Source of the DNA: Firmicutes bacterium CAG:534
GTDB taxonomy: Bacteria > Bacillota > Clostridia > Lachnospirales > Lachnospiraceae
NCBI GenBank assembly: GCA_000436115.1
Contig: FR894567.1
Location: 5,779-20,455 of the forward strand
Direction: 5' to 3'
Length of the DNA stretch: 14,677 nucleotides
The notes below the pieces were generated by a model. That model had not been told where the DNA came from and did not search any database. It saw only the letters and a list, made by a program, of their open reading frames with translations. The translations under genes and the position numbers were made by a program. Of this stretch, positions 7,494-14,472 are shown piece after piece. Position 1 is the first letter of the stretch. Every line of letters starts with the position of its first letter.

Positions 7494-8910
7494 CGGAGGC
7501 ACCGGAGCGGCGCCCAGAAATTCCATTCACAATGCAGGACTTCCCTGGGAGCTTGGACTTGCAGAGACCCATCAGACGCTGATCATGAACGGCCTTAGAA
7601 ATAAGGTAAGAATAGAGACAGACGGAAAGCTGATGAGCGGCCGTGACGTTGCCATTGCCGCAATTCTGGGAGCAGAGGAATTTGGCTTTGCAACAGCGCC
7701 CCTGGTTACCATGGGCTGTGTAATGATGAGAGTCTGCAACCTGGATACCTGCCCTGTAGGCGTGGCAACCCAGAACCCGGAGCTGCGGAAGAACTTCCGC
7801 GGAAAACCGGAATATGTGATGAACTTTATGAAGTTTATTGCACAGGAGCTTCGTGAATATATGGCAAAGCTTGGAGTCCGCAGCGTAGATGAGCTGGTAG
7901 GGCATACAGAGCTTTTGAAGATAAAGGATCATCTGACAGAGGCGCAGAAGCAGGTTGATCTGAGCCTGATCCTGAATAACCCCTATGTGGGCGGAAAAGA
8001 AAAGGTTACCTTTGATCCTAAGCAGGTATATGATTTTAAGCTGGAAAATACAGTGGATGAAAAAGTGTTGCTACGGCAGCTTTCCGGTGCAATGAAAACG
8101 GGAAGCAAGAGAAGCATTGAGGTGGATGTCAAGAACACTGACAGAGCCTTTGGCACCATCCTTGGAAGTGAGATCACAAGAACGCTGGGAGATGATCTGG
8201 AGGAGGATACCTACCGTGTCCTTTGCAGCGGAGCGGGCGGACAGAGCTTTGGGGCGTTTATTCCCAAGGGTCTTACCCTGGAGCTTGTGGGAGATTCCAA
8301 CGACTACTTTGGAAAGGGACTTTCCGGCGGCAAGCTGATCGTCTATCCTCCAAAGGGAAGCAGATTTAAGGCAGAGGAAAACATCATCATCGGTAATGTG
8401 GCCCTTTACGGCGCTACCAGTGGAAAGGCCTTTATCAACGGTGTGGCAGGAGAGCGCTTCTGCGTCAGAAATTCCGGGGCCGTTGCCGTAGTAGAGGGCG
8501 TGGGAGACCATGGCTGTGAATATATGACAGGCGGCCGGGTGGTTGTCCTTGGACGCACCGGCAAAAACTTTGCAGCGGGCATGAGCGGCGGAATTGCCTA
8601 TGTGCTGGATGAAGACAGTGATCTTTATATGCGCATCAATAAGGAAATGGTTTCCTCTCATGAGCTGGATAACAAATATGATGTGCTGGAATTAAAGGAA
8701 ATGATCAAGGAGCATGTGGCGCTGACCAACTCGGAAAAAGGAAAGATGATCCTGGATCACTTCAAGGATTATCTGCCGAAATTCAAGAAGATCATTCCTC
8801 ATGACTATGAGAAGATGCTTGCCACCATCGTACAGATGGAGGAAAAAGGATTAAGTGCAGAGCAGGCGCAGATTGAGGCATTTTATGCCATCAAGGCTGC
8901 AAGATCATAA
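7444..8910 (+). pseudogene. gltB: Glutamate synthase large subunit, 3' part (frameshifted gltB)
   Basis: The rest of GltB, in the +1 frame relative to the 5' part. It begins with AGVAKAGAQ and VSGYDGGTGAAP of the FMN/2-oxoglutarate domain. It then carries the three [3Fe-4S] cysteines in C-x5-C-x4-C spacing, at codons 7717-7719, 7735-7737 and 7750-7752 (MGCVMMRVCNLDTCPVG). It ends with the GXGXG beta-helix domain from about 8210, with repeated glycine turns such as GAGGQSFGAF and GMSGGIAYV. No Shine-Dalgarno precedes any start codon near the junction (GTG 7450 is simply an internal valine), so it is not expected to be translated on its own. Coding quality is intact up to the TAA at 8908-8910, 17 bases before gltD. 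That argues for a very recent break or a sequencing/assembly error. Confidence 0.92.
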
Positions 8911-8927
8911 GAAGGAGGCACAGGACT

Positions 8928-10421
8928 ATGGGAAAACCAACAGGATTTATGGAATATAAAAGGGAAGTCTCAAAGGATGTGGCTCCCAAGGACAGGATCA
9001 AGAATTTTAAGGAATTTCATGAGCATCTGCCCATGGAAAGGCAAAGGCTTCAGGGCGCAAGATGTATGGAGTGCGGCGTTCCCTTCTGCCAGTCGGGAAT
9101 GACCATCTGCGGCATGACAAGCGGCTGCCCCCTTCACAATCTGGTACCGGAGTGGAACGATCTGGTTTATACCGGAAACTGGCAGCAGGCTTACAACAGG
9201 CTGAAAAAAACCAACAGCTTCCCGGAGTTTACTTCAAGAGTCTGCCCGGCGCTTTGCGAGGCAGCCTGCACCTGCGGTCTGATCGGAGAGCCTGTTTCTA
9301 CCAAGGAAAATGAGTATGCCATTATCGAAAATGCCTATGAGCAGGGTTATGCGGATCCCAAGCCGCCTAAGGTGCGGACGGGCAAGAAGGTAGCAGTTGT
9401 GGGAAGCGGCCCTTCCGGCCTTGCTGTGGCAGACCAGCTGAACAAGCGCGGACACAGCGTGACCGTATTTGAAAGATCCGACAGGGTCGGAGGACTTTTG
9501 ATGTACGGCATTCCCAACATGAAGCTGGAAAAACAGATCGTAGACCGTAAGATCAAGGTGATGGAGGCAGAGGGCGTAACCTTTGTAACCGGAACGGATG
9601 TAGGAAAGGATATAAAGGCAGACAAGCTCTTAAAGGAATATGACAGAGTCGTCCTTGCCTGCGGAGCTTCCAACCCCAGAGATATTCAGGCGCCAGGAAG
9701 GGATGCCAAGGGGATTTATTTTGCAGTGGACTTTTTAAAGGCCAACACAAAAAGCCTTCTGGATTCCGGCTTTGCAGATGGAAAGTTTGTAAATACCAAG
9801 GATAAGAACGTGGTGATCATTGGAGGCGGCGACACCGGAAATGACTGTGTGGGAACCAGCATCCGCCACGGCTGCAAGTCCGTGACCCAGATTGAAATGA
9901 TGCCCAAGGCGCCTGATACCAGGGCAGAAAACAATCCCTGGCCGGAGTGGCCAAAGGTCTGCAAGACCGATTACGGCCAGCAGGAGGCCATTGCAGTTTT
10001 CGGGCATGATCCCAGAATTTATGAGTCCACGGTAAAGGAATTTGTAAAGGATAAAAACGGCAATCTGAAAGCGGTAAAGATCGTTAAGCTTTCCTGGGAA
10101 AAGGATCCTGCTACCGGAAGAATGAGCAGCAAGGAGGTGCCGGGCTCCGAACAGACCCTGCCTGCAGAGATCGTGCTGATCGCAGCGGGCTTTCTGGGAA
10201 GCCAGAAGTATGTGACCGACGCCTTTAAGGTGGAAGTCAATCAGCGTACCAATGTGGCAACGCAGCCGGGACAGTATGAAACCAATGTGAAGAATGTGTT
10301 TACGGCAGGAGATATGCACCGTGGTCAGTCCCTGGTGGTCTGGGCCATAAGAGAAGGCCGGGAAGCGGCAAGAGCAGTGGACGAGAGCCTGATGGGTTAT
10401 ACCAATCTGATGGCGCAGTAG
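8928..10421 (+). CDS. gltD: Glutamate synthase small subunit (GOGAT beta chain)
   Basis: A 497-residue iron-sulfur flavoprotein that takes electrons from NAD(P)H via FAD and two [4Fe-4S] clusters and passes them to the FMN of GltB. The N-terminal cluster domain has C46, C49, C54 and C67 (CMECGVPFC and later GCPLHN), and a second set C106, C110, C114 and C116 (CPALCEAACTC). The FAD Rossmann motif is GSGPSG at 159-164, followed by the FERSDRVGGLLMYGIP signature. The NADPH-binding motif GGGDTGNDC starts at 299. The C-terminal FAD-contact segment is VFTAGDMHRGQSLVVWAIREGREAA, written here in parts as VFTAGDMHRGQS and WAIREGREAA. Length and order match GltD exactly. GAAGGAGG at 8911-8918 precedes the ATG by nine bases. 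It is cotranscribed with gltB and followed by a terminator. Confidence 0.97.
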   Translation: MGKPTGFMEYKREVSKDVAPKDRIKNFKEFHEHLPMERQRLQGARCMECGVPFCQSGMTICGMTSGCPLHNLVPEWNDLVYTGNWQQAYNRLKKTNSFPEFTSRVCPALCEAACTCGLIGEPVSTKENEYAIIENAYEQGYADPKPPKVRTGKKVAVVGSGPSGLAVADQLNKRGHSVTVFERSDRVGGLLMYGIPNMKLEKQIVDRKIKVMEAEGVTFVTGTDVGKDIKADKLLKEYDRVVLACGASNPRDIQAPGRDAKGIYFAVDFLKANTKSLLDSGFADGKFVNTKDKNVVIIGGGDTGNDCVGTSIRHGCKSVTQIEMMPKAPDTRAENNPWPEWPKVCKTDYGQQEAIAVFGHDPRIYESTVKEFVKDKNGNLKAVKIVKLSWEKDPATGRMSSKEVPGSEQTLPAEIVLIAAGFLGSQKYVTDAFKVEVNQRTNVATQPGQYETNVKNVFTAGDMHRGQSLVVWAIREGREAARAVDESLMGYTNLMAQ

Positions 10422-10441
10422 TATTAAAAGGAGTTGAAAAT

Positions 10442-10482
10442 AAAAATGCTATGGGATGGTTTTGGTGTCCCATAGCATTTTT
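10442..10482 (+). terminator. Terminator after gltD (bidirectional)
   Basis: Perfect 15-bp arms AAAAATGCTATGGGA (10442-10456) and TCCCATAGCATTTTT (10468-10482) enclose an 11-base loop. The A/T ends allow it to end transcription on both strands: gltBD from the left and the minus-strand ATPase remnant from the right. Confidence 0.88.
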
Positions 10483-10497
10483 AGGGAAAAGTTCCTT

Positions 10498-11009
10498 TTA
10501 CTGAAGGGCACTTAAATCCAATCGGAAAATGAAATCCTGATCAGGAACCTGGGGCTTTAAAAAGCCAGCCAGGTAAACCGGGCAGTAGAAAATTTTGTCA
10601 TCCATTGAGATATTTTCGCTGCAAAATACGATTGCCTGTGAAATAGAATAATGCTCATTGGATAATACGGCAGAAAGAGCATGATGCCGGGTATAATCTT
10701 TGCCTGATTTTACTTCGATGGGGAGTACGCTGCCCTGGTATTCAATAACGAAATCAAGTTCACCCTGCTTTTTGCTGTTAAAGTAATAGAGCTCAAACCC
10801 ATGAGCGTGCAGTTCCTGTGCAATGGCATTCTCGTAAATGGCTCCAAAATTAATGTCAGCCTCATTATTTAAAATTTTAAGCTGCAGTCCATCGGCATAC
10901 ATGGCTGCCAGCAATCCCACATCTTCCAGAAAAAGTTTAAAGAGATTAGTTGCCTTGGGTTACGGGCGAAAAAGTTTTCTATTTGCTGATCCATATCCCT
11001 GTACATCAT
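10498..11009 (-). pseudogene. Internally deleted DUF4143-type AAA ATPase
   Basis: Remnant of an ATP-binding protein of the AAA_14/DUF4143 group, normally about 400-430 residues. The C-terminal about 150 residues survive. They start PKATNLFKLFLEDVGLLAAM (about 10966 down to 10906) and include a PD-(D/E)xK-like stretch (GELDFVIEYQ...PIEVKSGKDYTRH), a hallmark of DUF4143 C-termini. In frame just before PKATN is a TAA, so this part has lost its own start. Upstream, in another frame, a perfect GGAGG (11015-11019) sits five bases from ATG 11009. It opens MMYRDMDQQIENFFARNP, which looks like a genuine N-terminus. The simplest reading is that about 250 central codons, including Walker A and B, have been deleted and the two ends joined out of frame near 10953-10970. 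The function of the group is poorly defined; here it is surely lost. Confidence 0.75.
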
Positions 11010-11114
11010 AAAAACCTCCAAAAGCATTTCTTTTACTAATAGTATGGCATTGCATGTCCGTTTTTCCAAAAGAGATAATGACATCGGAGAAAACGGGTAA
11101 ATAGCAAGGATTTT

Positions 11115-11134
11115 ATTCGTTCAATGGAATGAAT
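11115..11134. repeat. Small inverted repeat ATTCGTTC/GAATGAAT
   Basis: ATTCGTTC (11115-11122) faces GAATGAAT (11127-11134) across AATG, giving eight pairs with one G·T. It lies between the ATPase remnant and the K/E-rich reading frame in otherwise feature-poor sequence. It may be an old operator or hairpin; no function is assigned. Confidence 0.3.
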
Positions 11135-11169
11135 TTCTATGAGTATATAGGGGAAAAAAGCTGCACTTT

Positions 11170-11412
11170 ATGTTTGGGAACAGGACACTCACCTATGTAT
11201 TAACAGAGGGAGAACTGGCAGTTAAGGAGTTCGAGCAGGGACAGACAGGACAGGTAAAGAAGAAAGGCAAACAGGCTGAAACAGAGATTACAACATCTGA
11301 GTCGGCAGTAAAGAAGCAGGAGGAATTTGAAGAAATGAAGAAAAAGACCAGAAATATGCTGCTTATAAGGCAATGCACTAAAAAAGGAACCTGCCAAAAA
11401 CAGATTCCTTAA
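11170..11412 (+). CDS. Doubtful small K/E-rich reading frame (80 aa)
   Basis: The frame begins MFGNRTLTYVLTEGELAVKEF and continues with a lysine/glutamate-rich, probably helical or disordered stretch (KKKGKQAETEI, KKQEEFEEMKKK). I do not recognise it. The only purine-rich sequence upstream, AGGGG near 11150, is about 16 bases from the ATG, too far for good initiation. The 3' end runs antisense through the terminator and last codons of the toxin gene on the other strand. Its composition is unlike random sequence, so it may be the remnant of a larger gene. It could equally be non-coding. Confidence 0.2.
   Translation: MFGNRTLTYVLTEGELAVKEFEQGQTGQVKKKGKQAETEITTSESAVKKQEEFEEMKKKTRNMLLIRQCTKKGTCQKQIP
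11380..11410 (-). terminator. Terminator of the toxin-antitoxin operon
   Basis: Read on the minus strand, AAGGAATCTG (11410-11401) pairs with CAGGTTCCTT (11393-11384) as a 10-bp stem with one T·G pair. The loop is TTTTTGG, and four more T residues follow (11383-11380), continuing the TT of the stem. The 5' arm contains part of the toxin stop codon (11411-11409), so transcription ends almost at the last codon. Confidence 0.75.
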
Positions 11413-11741
11413 ATGAGGGGAAAACCCTGTCGAAGAATGGAAGTCCAGTTACTTTTCTGATAGAGAAAACGGACGATGATTACAGTCTGTTTTTCTTCAT
11501 CAATCGTATAAAAGGCAAGATAATTATTGATTATCACAAAACGAATGCCCCAGCTTGCCAGTACCGGATCATCTACCAGACGGAACTTCTGTGGCAGGTC
11601 GGCTAATGAGCCTATCTGTTCAGTCGCAACATCTAACAGATTATCTGCGGCAGTGGGATTTTTTAGGGTAAATTCGATGTAATCCGCAGCCCGCATAATA
11701 TCGTGTTCTGCGGTGGAAGTGATATGAACCTGATAACTCAT
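11409..11741 (-). CDS. ParE/RelE-family type II toxin
   Basis: A 110-residue protein of the ParE/RelE superfamily. Features are the N-terminal beta strand and helix (YQVHITSTAEHDIMRAADYI), the second helix ending in IGSLADLPQKF, the LVDDPVLASWGIRFVIINNYLAFYTID core (quoted here only as WGIRFVIINNYLAFY), and the closing strand VIIVRFLYQKSNW. The YLAFY and VRFLY elements are typical of ParE toxins, which act on gyrase, although RelE-like mRNA cleavage cannot be excluded. The ATG at 11741 overlaps the antitoxin stop by four bases (ATGA), the classic coupled TA layout. The family's usual length is 95-110, so it appears complete. A terminator begins at its stop codon. Confidence 0.88.
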   Translation of the reverse strand: MSYQVHITSTAEHDIMRAADYIEFTLKNPTAADNLLDVATEQIGSLADLPQKFRLVDDPVLASWGIRFVIINNYLAFYTIDEEKQTVIIVRFLYQKSNWTSILRQGFPLI

Positions 11742-12001
11742 CGACTGCGGCGGCTCCTGATATCAGCCATAGCTTCGGAAAATGGTCTTGTATTGCCTGT
11801 GGCAATATCGTCCATTCCTTCCTTAATCTGGCTGTAAAGTTCAAAGCGGCTGGTCAGTTCTTCGTATGCTTCAATGCTCATAACAGCAAGATCGCCTTTT
11901 CCATTCTTCGTAATGAAAACTGGTTCAGGATAATTATGACAAAATGTAGAAATTTCATTGTAATTATTCCTTAAATCAGCACTTGATTTGATTGTTGGCA
12001 T
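11738..12001 (-). CDS. Phd/YefM-family antitoxin
   Basis: An 87-residue antitoxin, first gene of the TA operon. The N-terminal DNA-binding domain reads PTIKSSADLRNNYNEIS, then EPVFITKNGKGDLAVMSIEAYEEL, cited in parts as EPVFITKNGKGD and VMSIEAYEEL, which is the standard PhdYefM fold. The C-terminal half (GMDDIATGNTRPFSEAMADI) is the toxin-neutralising tail. An in-frame ATG exists at 12100, but the start is set at 12001. AAGGAGGTG lies just upstream of it, the homologous sequence begins there, and the longer form would run through the promoter. The protein is expected to bind the inverted repeat over its own -10 box, alone or with the toxin. Confidence 0.9.
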   Translation of the reverse strand: MPTIKSSADLRNNYNEISTFCHNYPEPVFITKNGKGDLAVMSIEAYEELTSRFELYSQIKEGMDDIATGNTRPFSEAMADIRSRRSR

Positions 12002-12020
12002 AAAAACACCTCCTTGTTTG

Positions 12021-12049
12021 ATAACAAAATTATACACAAATTTTGTTAT
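12021..12049 (-). promoter_or_regulatory. Operator of the toxin-antitoxin operon
   Basis: A perfect 10-bp inverted repeat, ATAACAAAAT (12021-12030) and ATTTTGTTAT (12040-12049), is separated by nine bases. It covers the -10 hexamer, so bound antitoxin would block RNA polymerase. This is the expected site of conditional cooperative autoregulation. Confidence 0.7.
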
Positions 12050-12057
12050 GAAGTCAA
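12029..12057 (-). promoter_or_regulatory. SigA promoter of the toxin-antitoxin operon
   Basis: On the minus strand the -35 is TTGACT (12057-12052) and the -10 is TATAAT (12034-12029) with a 17-bp spacer, near consensus. Transcription should start at about 12022, giving a leader of about 20 bases with AAGGAGGTG. Confidence 0.82.
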
Positions 12058-12126
12058 TGGATATACCATTAGTGTTAGCAGGATAAACACAACTATTCAT
12101 ATGTATCTGACTATAAGGTCGGGAAC

Positions 12127-12157
12127 AAGCCCGTTGGGTGATGTCCCCGGCGGGCTT
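12127..12157. other. Strong 12-bp hairpin without T-tract
   Basis: AAGCCCGTTGGG (12127-12138) pairs with CCCGGCGGGCTT (12146-12157): twelve pairs including two G·U if read as plus-strand RNA, with loop TGATGTC. The bases after it (TCACAG) are not a T-run on either strand, so it is not a standard terminator. It is G+C-rich in an A+T-rich stretch and may be an RNA element, a mobile-element end or a decayed terminator. Confidence 0.5.
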
Positions 12158-12229
12158 TCACAGATAAGAAAGCGAGGTTAGAGACAATAGGTTTATTTAC
12201 AGACGGATTTAAGCTCTTGAAAAAGGTAA

Positions 12230-12352
12230 GTGAGCCCCGAAATCTATTCAGGAAAGGGTTATGGTGCAGAATACTTTGTGACAAGAAATGCAGCGGATTA
12301 TTCTATATCAGACATAAAGGCAATTTTGCCAAGTGAATATTTAGGGCTGTAA
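12230..12352 (+). pseudogene. C-terminal remnant of a PIN-domain toxin
   Basis: The frame ending at TAA 12350-12352 contains GAEYFVTRNAADYSIS followed by AILPSEYL. This matches the end of PIN-domain ribonuclease toxins, where a G-A/C-D/E-Y-(I/F)-V/L-T-R-N/D strand holds the last acidic-site region and the protein closes with (I/V)xxP-x-E-F/Y-L. A stop lies upstream in this frame (12227-12229), so only about 40 codons remain. Another frame upstream (KKARLETIGLFTDGFKLLKKV, about 12162-12233, one long stretch shown here as LETIGLFTDGFKLLKKV) may be more of the same gene before a frameshift. The N-terminal catalytic aspartate is gone, so it is inactive. Confidence 0.6.
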
Positions 12353-12404
12353 TAAACAAAGCACCTATGGAAAGATATATTTCCTTCCATAGGTGCTTTG
12401 TTTA
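12353..12404. terminator. 20-bp bidirectional terminator hairpin
   Basis: The arms 12353-12372 and 12385-12404 pair perfectly for 20 bp (core GCACCTATGGAA / TTCCATAGGTGC) around a 12-base loop. The A-rich left end and T-rich right end give a terminator in both directions. It begins one base after the stop codon of the PIN remnant and probably ended that gene's transcript. Confidence 0.8.
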
Positions 12405-12474
12405 ATCTTGCAAACCTGCAATACACTTATTGATATGTAGAGAATCTTTGAAGCGGTGTGGCTTCTGAATTTCA

Positions 12475-12600
12475 ATGTTTATATGTATCAACGCCTTCCA
12501 TTGGACTCTTACTGGTGATATTACTGGTCTTAAAACAGCAACCGAAGAAGTAATGGGCGGATTAGGTGGTGAAGATGCATTATCAATTTATTTGCCGTAG
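12475..12600 (+). pseudogene. Unidentified 41-codon gene scrap
   Basis: An ATG-to-TAG frame reads HWTLTGDITGLKTATEEV, then MGGLGGEDALSIYLP and a stop. The composition is protein-like, with an amphipathic helix and a glycine-rich turn, but no Shine-Dalgarno precedes the ATG. The frame is closed by TGA at 12466-12468. I read it as the C-terminal end of a gene lost by deletion, but I do not recognise the family. Confidence 0.3.
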
Positions 12601-12624
12601 GGGCTTTTTTCATAGGAAGAAATC

Positions 12625-12633
12625 TGTTATAAT
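12625..12633 (+). promoter_or_regulatory. Extended -10 promoter of the diguanylate cyclase gene
   Basis: TGTTATAAT (12625-12633) is a perfect extended -10 (TGnTATAAT). The -35 position (12605-12610) is only a T-run, which the TG extension can compensate for. Transcription would start near 12640, about 35 bases before the GTG start. Confidence 0.6.
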
Positions 12634-12674
12634 ATGTGGAAATAAACCGGAAACTGATAAAAGGGTAAAAAACA

Positions 12675-14384
12675 GTGCTGAAAAATGTGAAAAGACTAAC
12701 GAGACGAAGTTTTACTGTACTTTTGCTATATTTGATTTTAGTTGTGCTGTGGCTGTGGGTTGGTTCCTCCCCTGGGGATGACAAGGTTCGGTTTGACAAT
12801 GAGGAGATCCGCCTTCTGAAAGGAGAGTTCCAGATTTCAACGAAGGATCAGAGCTTAGATGCGTCATTGCCGCTGCAAATAGAAGCCCAGAAGGGAGACA
12901 CCATTGTGCTGAAAAGAAAACTGACCCGGGAGGATGTGTCAGGGGACAGCATTCTTTTTTATGTGAAGCAGGCAAAGATCAAGGCGTTTTTAAGCGGACT
13001 TTTGATTTATGAGGAACCGGAAAGGGAGCTGCCCTTTCCCATGCTTTCAGGCTCTTATTGGAGACTGATCCGTCTGCCCGTTAATTGTGCAGGCAGGATA
13101 CTGACCATAGAGATCACACCGGAAACAGATAAATATGCGGGAGAACTTCCTGAAATCTATGCAGGAAACAAATCAGCGCTGATCTACATGGTGCTGAAGC
13201 AGGGAGCCCTGGCGTTAGTGCTTGGCTGTACCGCATTGGTGCTTGGCATTGCAGTCTTGGTCTGCGGCCTGATGATAAAGGACAGGCTTCTGGCGGCGAG
13301 AATGTATTATCTTGGTCTGCTGACTGCGACCACCAGTATCTGGGAGCTTCTGGAATCCCGTATTTCCCAGCTTTTTACAGGCAATATTGCAAGGGCGTCC
13401 CTGGTGCTTTTTTCCTGCTTTGGTTTGATGCCGGTGCTGATCAGCGCCTATCTGCTTACCTATGATGGCCTGAGGAACAAGTGGTATATTAAATGGATTT
13501 TCCGGCTGTCTGTGGGAATTTATCTTTTGATGCAGCTCTTACAGGTTACAGGGGTCTGCTATTACATGGATATGCTGCCCCCGGTACATTTGATGTTTAT
13601 TTTGATCCTGGTGGGATTGATTGCCGGTTTTCTGGATCTGCTGAAAAGTGATCAGGAGAAAAAGGATTTTTCCATCTACAAAGCCACAGGACTTCTTGGG
13701 GCGTTTGGAATGGCGGATATCGCATGGTTTTACATGGTGCCTTCAGGAAGAGTCGCCATTTTCATGAGAATGGGGATCCTGGTTTTTATCGGCTATCTGG
13801 GATATGGGGCCCTCAGACAGGTAGGAGATCTGCGGGTGCAGGAAACAAAGCAGAAGCTTTATCAGAAGCTTGCTTTTCAGGATATTTTGACCGGACTGAA
13901 AAACCGGACTGCCTTTGAAAAGGAAATGAATGAGATCCGGACAGAGGAAAAAGAATGGAAAACGGAACATCCAAAGGAAAACAGGGTGGTACTGGTGACA
14001 GACATGAACGGCCTGAAGAAGATCAATGACGGTCTGGGACATACCAAGGGAGATGAAGCGATCATCAGAACCGGCTCCCTTTTAAAGCAAAGCTTTGAAG
14101 GGGTTGGAAACTGTTACCGCATTGGAGGAGATGAGTTCTGTGTTCTTTCCAGAGTGGAAAGGATGGAGGATTTTGAAGAGGCCTACAGGGAATTCCGTGC
14201 TGCGGTTCGGAGAGCGGCTGAGCAGACAGAATATCAATATGCCGTTTCCGTTGGCTACTGCGTGGTGGACGAGAGCGGGATTGATGAATGCCTGAAAAAG
14301 GCAGACCGGCTGATGTATGAGGAAAAAAGCAGGAGCAAAAAGCAGACGGAAGAGCCCAAGTATCTTTCAGGTACTTCTGTATAA
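12675..14384 (+). CDS. Membrane-bound diguanylate cyclase (7TM sensor, GGDEF)
   Basis: A 569-residue enzyme expected to make cyclic di-GMP from two GTP. A first membrane helix (about 13-32) acts as signal anchor. An extracytoplasmic beta-rich domain follows (about 33-165), then seven hydrophobic helices (about 168-375) as in 7TMR-DISM receptors, and a cytoplasmic GGDEF domain (about 400-555). The catalytic motif GGDEF is intact at 484-488 and the metal aspartate is D443 (VTDMNGLKKIND). The RxxD inhibitory site expected five residues before GGDEF is replaced by EGVG, so ordinary product inhibition through that site is not expected. GTG 12675 is chosen as the start: AAAAGGG lies nine bases upstream and the signal anchor follows directly. 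It is a single-gene unit behind its own promoter. The extracellular ligand is unknown. Confidence 0.92.
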   Translation: MLKNVKRLTRRSFTVLLLYLILVVLWLWVGSSPGDDKVRFDNEEIRLLKGEFQISTKDQSLDASLPLQIEAQKGDTIVLKRKLTREDVSGDSILFYVKQAKIKAFLSGLLIYEEPERELPFPMLSGSYWRLIRLPVNCAGRILTIEITPETDKYAGELPEIYAGNKSALIYMVLKQGALALVLGCTALVLGIAVLVCGLMIKDRLLAARMYYLGLLTATTSIWELLESRISQLFTGNIARASLVLFSCFGLMPVLISAYLLTYDGLRNKWYIKWIFRLSVGIYLLMQLLQVTGVCYYMDMLPPVHLMFILILVGLIAGFLDLLKSDQEKKDFSIYKATGLLGAFGMADIAWFYMVPSGRVAIFMRMGILVFIGYLGYGALRQVGDLRVQETKQKLYQKLAFQDILTGLKNRTAFEKEMNEIRTEEKEWKTEHPKENRVVLVTDMNGLKKINDGLGHTKGDEAIIRTGSLLKQSFEGVGNCYRIGGDEFCVLSRVERMEDFEEAYREFRAAVRRAAEQTEYQYAVSVGYCVVDESGIDECLKKADRLMYEEKSRSKKQTEEPKYLSGTSV

Positions 14385-14387
14385 ATA

Positions 14388-14401
14388 CGAACAAACATTC
14401 G
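14388..14401 (+). promoter_or_regulatory. LexA (SOS) box 1
   Basis: CGAACAAACATTCG differs at one base from the Gram-positive LexA consensus CGAAC-N4-GTTCG. It begins three bases after the cyclase stop codon and nine bases before the -35 of the downstream promoter. Confidence 0.65.
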
Positions 14402-14410
14402 AAAAAAGGA

Positions 14411-14439
14411 TTGCTTTCCACAGGAAGGTGTGCTATGAT
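14411..14439 (+). promoter_or_regulatory. SOS-controlled promoter
   Basis: The -35 is TTGCTT (14411-14416) and the -10 is TATGAT (14434-14439), 17 bp apart, with a predicted start near 14446. LexA box 1 lies just upstream and box 2 over the start point, so LexA would repress it until DNA damage. Confidence 0.75.
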
Positions 14440-14444
14440 AAGAA

Positions 14445-14458
14445 CAAACAAATGTTCG
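14445..14458 (+). promoter_or_regulatory. LexA (SOS) box 2
   Basis: CAAACAAATGTTCG differs at one base from CGAAC-N4-GTTCG and covers the predicted transcription start, a repressing position. The centre-to-centre distance to box 1 is 57 bp. An alternative reading is GAACA-N6-TGTTC (14442-14457). Confidence 0.65.
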
Positions 14459-14472
14459 AAAGAGGTGCGCCT

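Noticed and set aside
8071..8661. 196-codon frame on the minus strand
   Set aside because: Antisense shadow of the GXGXG domain of GltB.
9735..10319. 194-codon frame on the minus strand
   Set aside because: Antisense shadow of gltD, with no ribosome site or domain.
12566..12781. 71-codon plus-strand frame before the cyclase
   Set aside because: It overlaps the cyclase start in another frame and contains the promoter; the GTG-started cyclase frame carries the homology.
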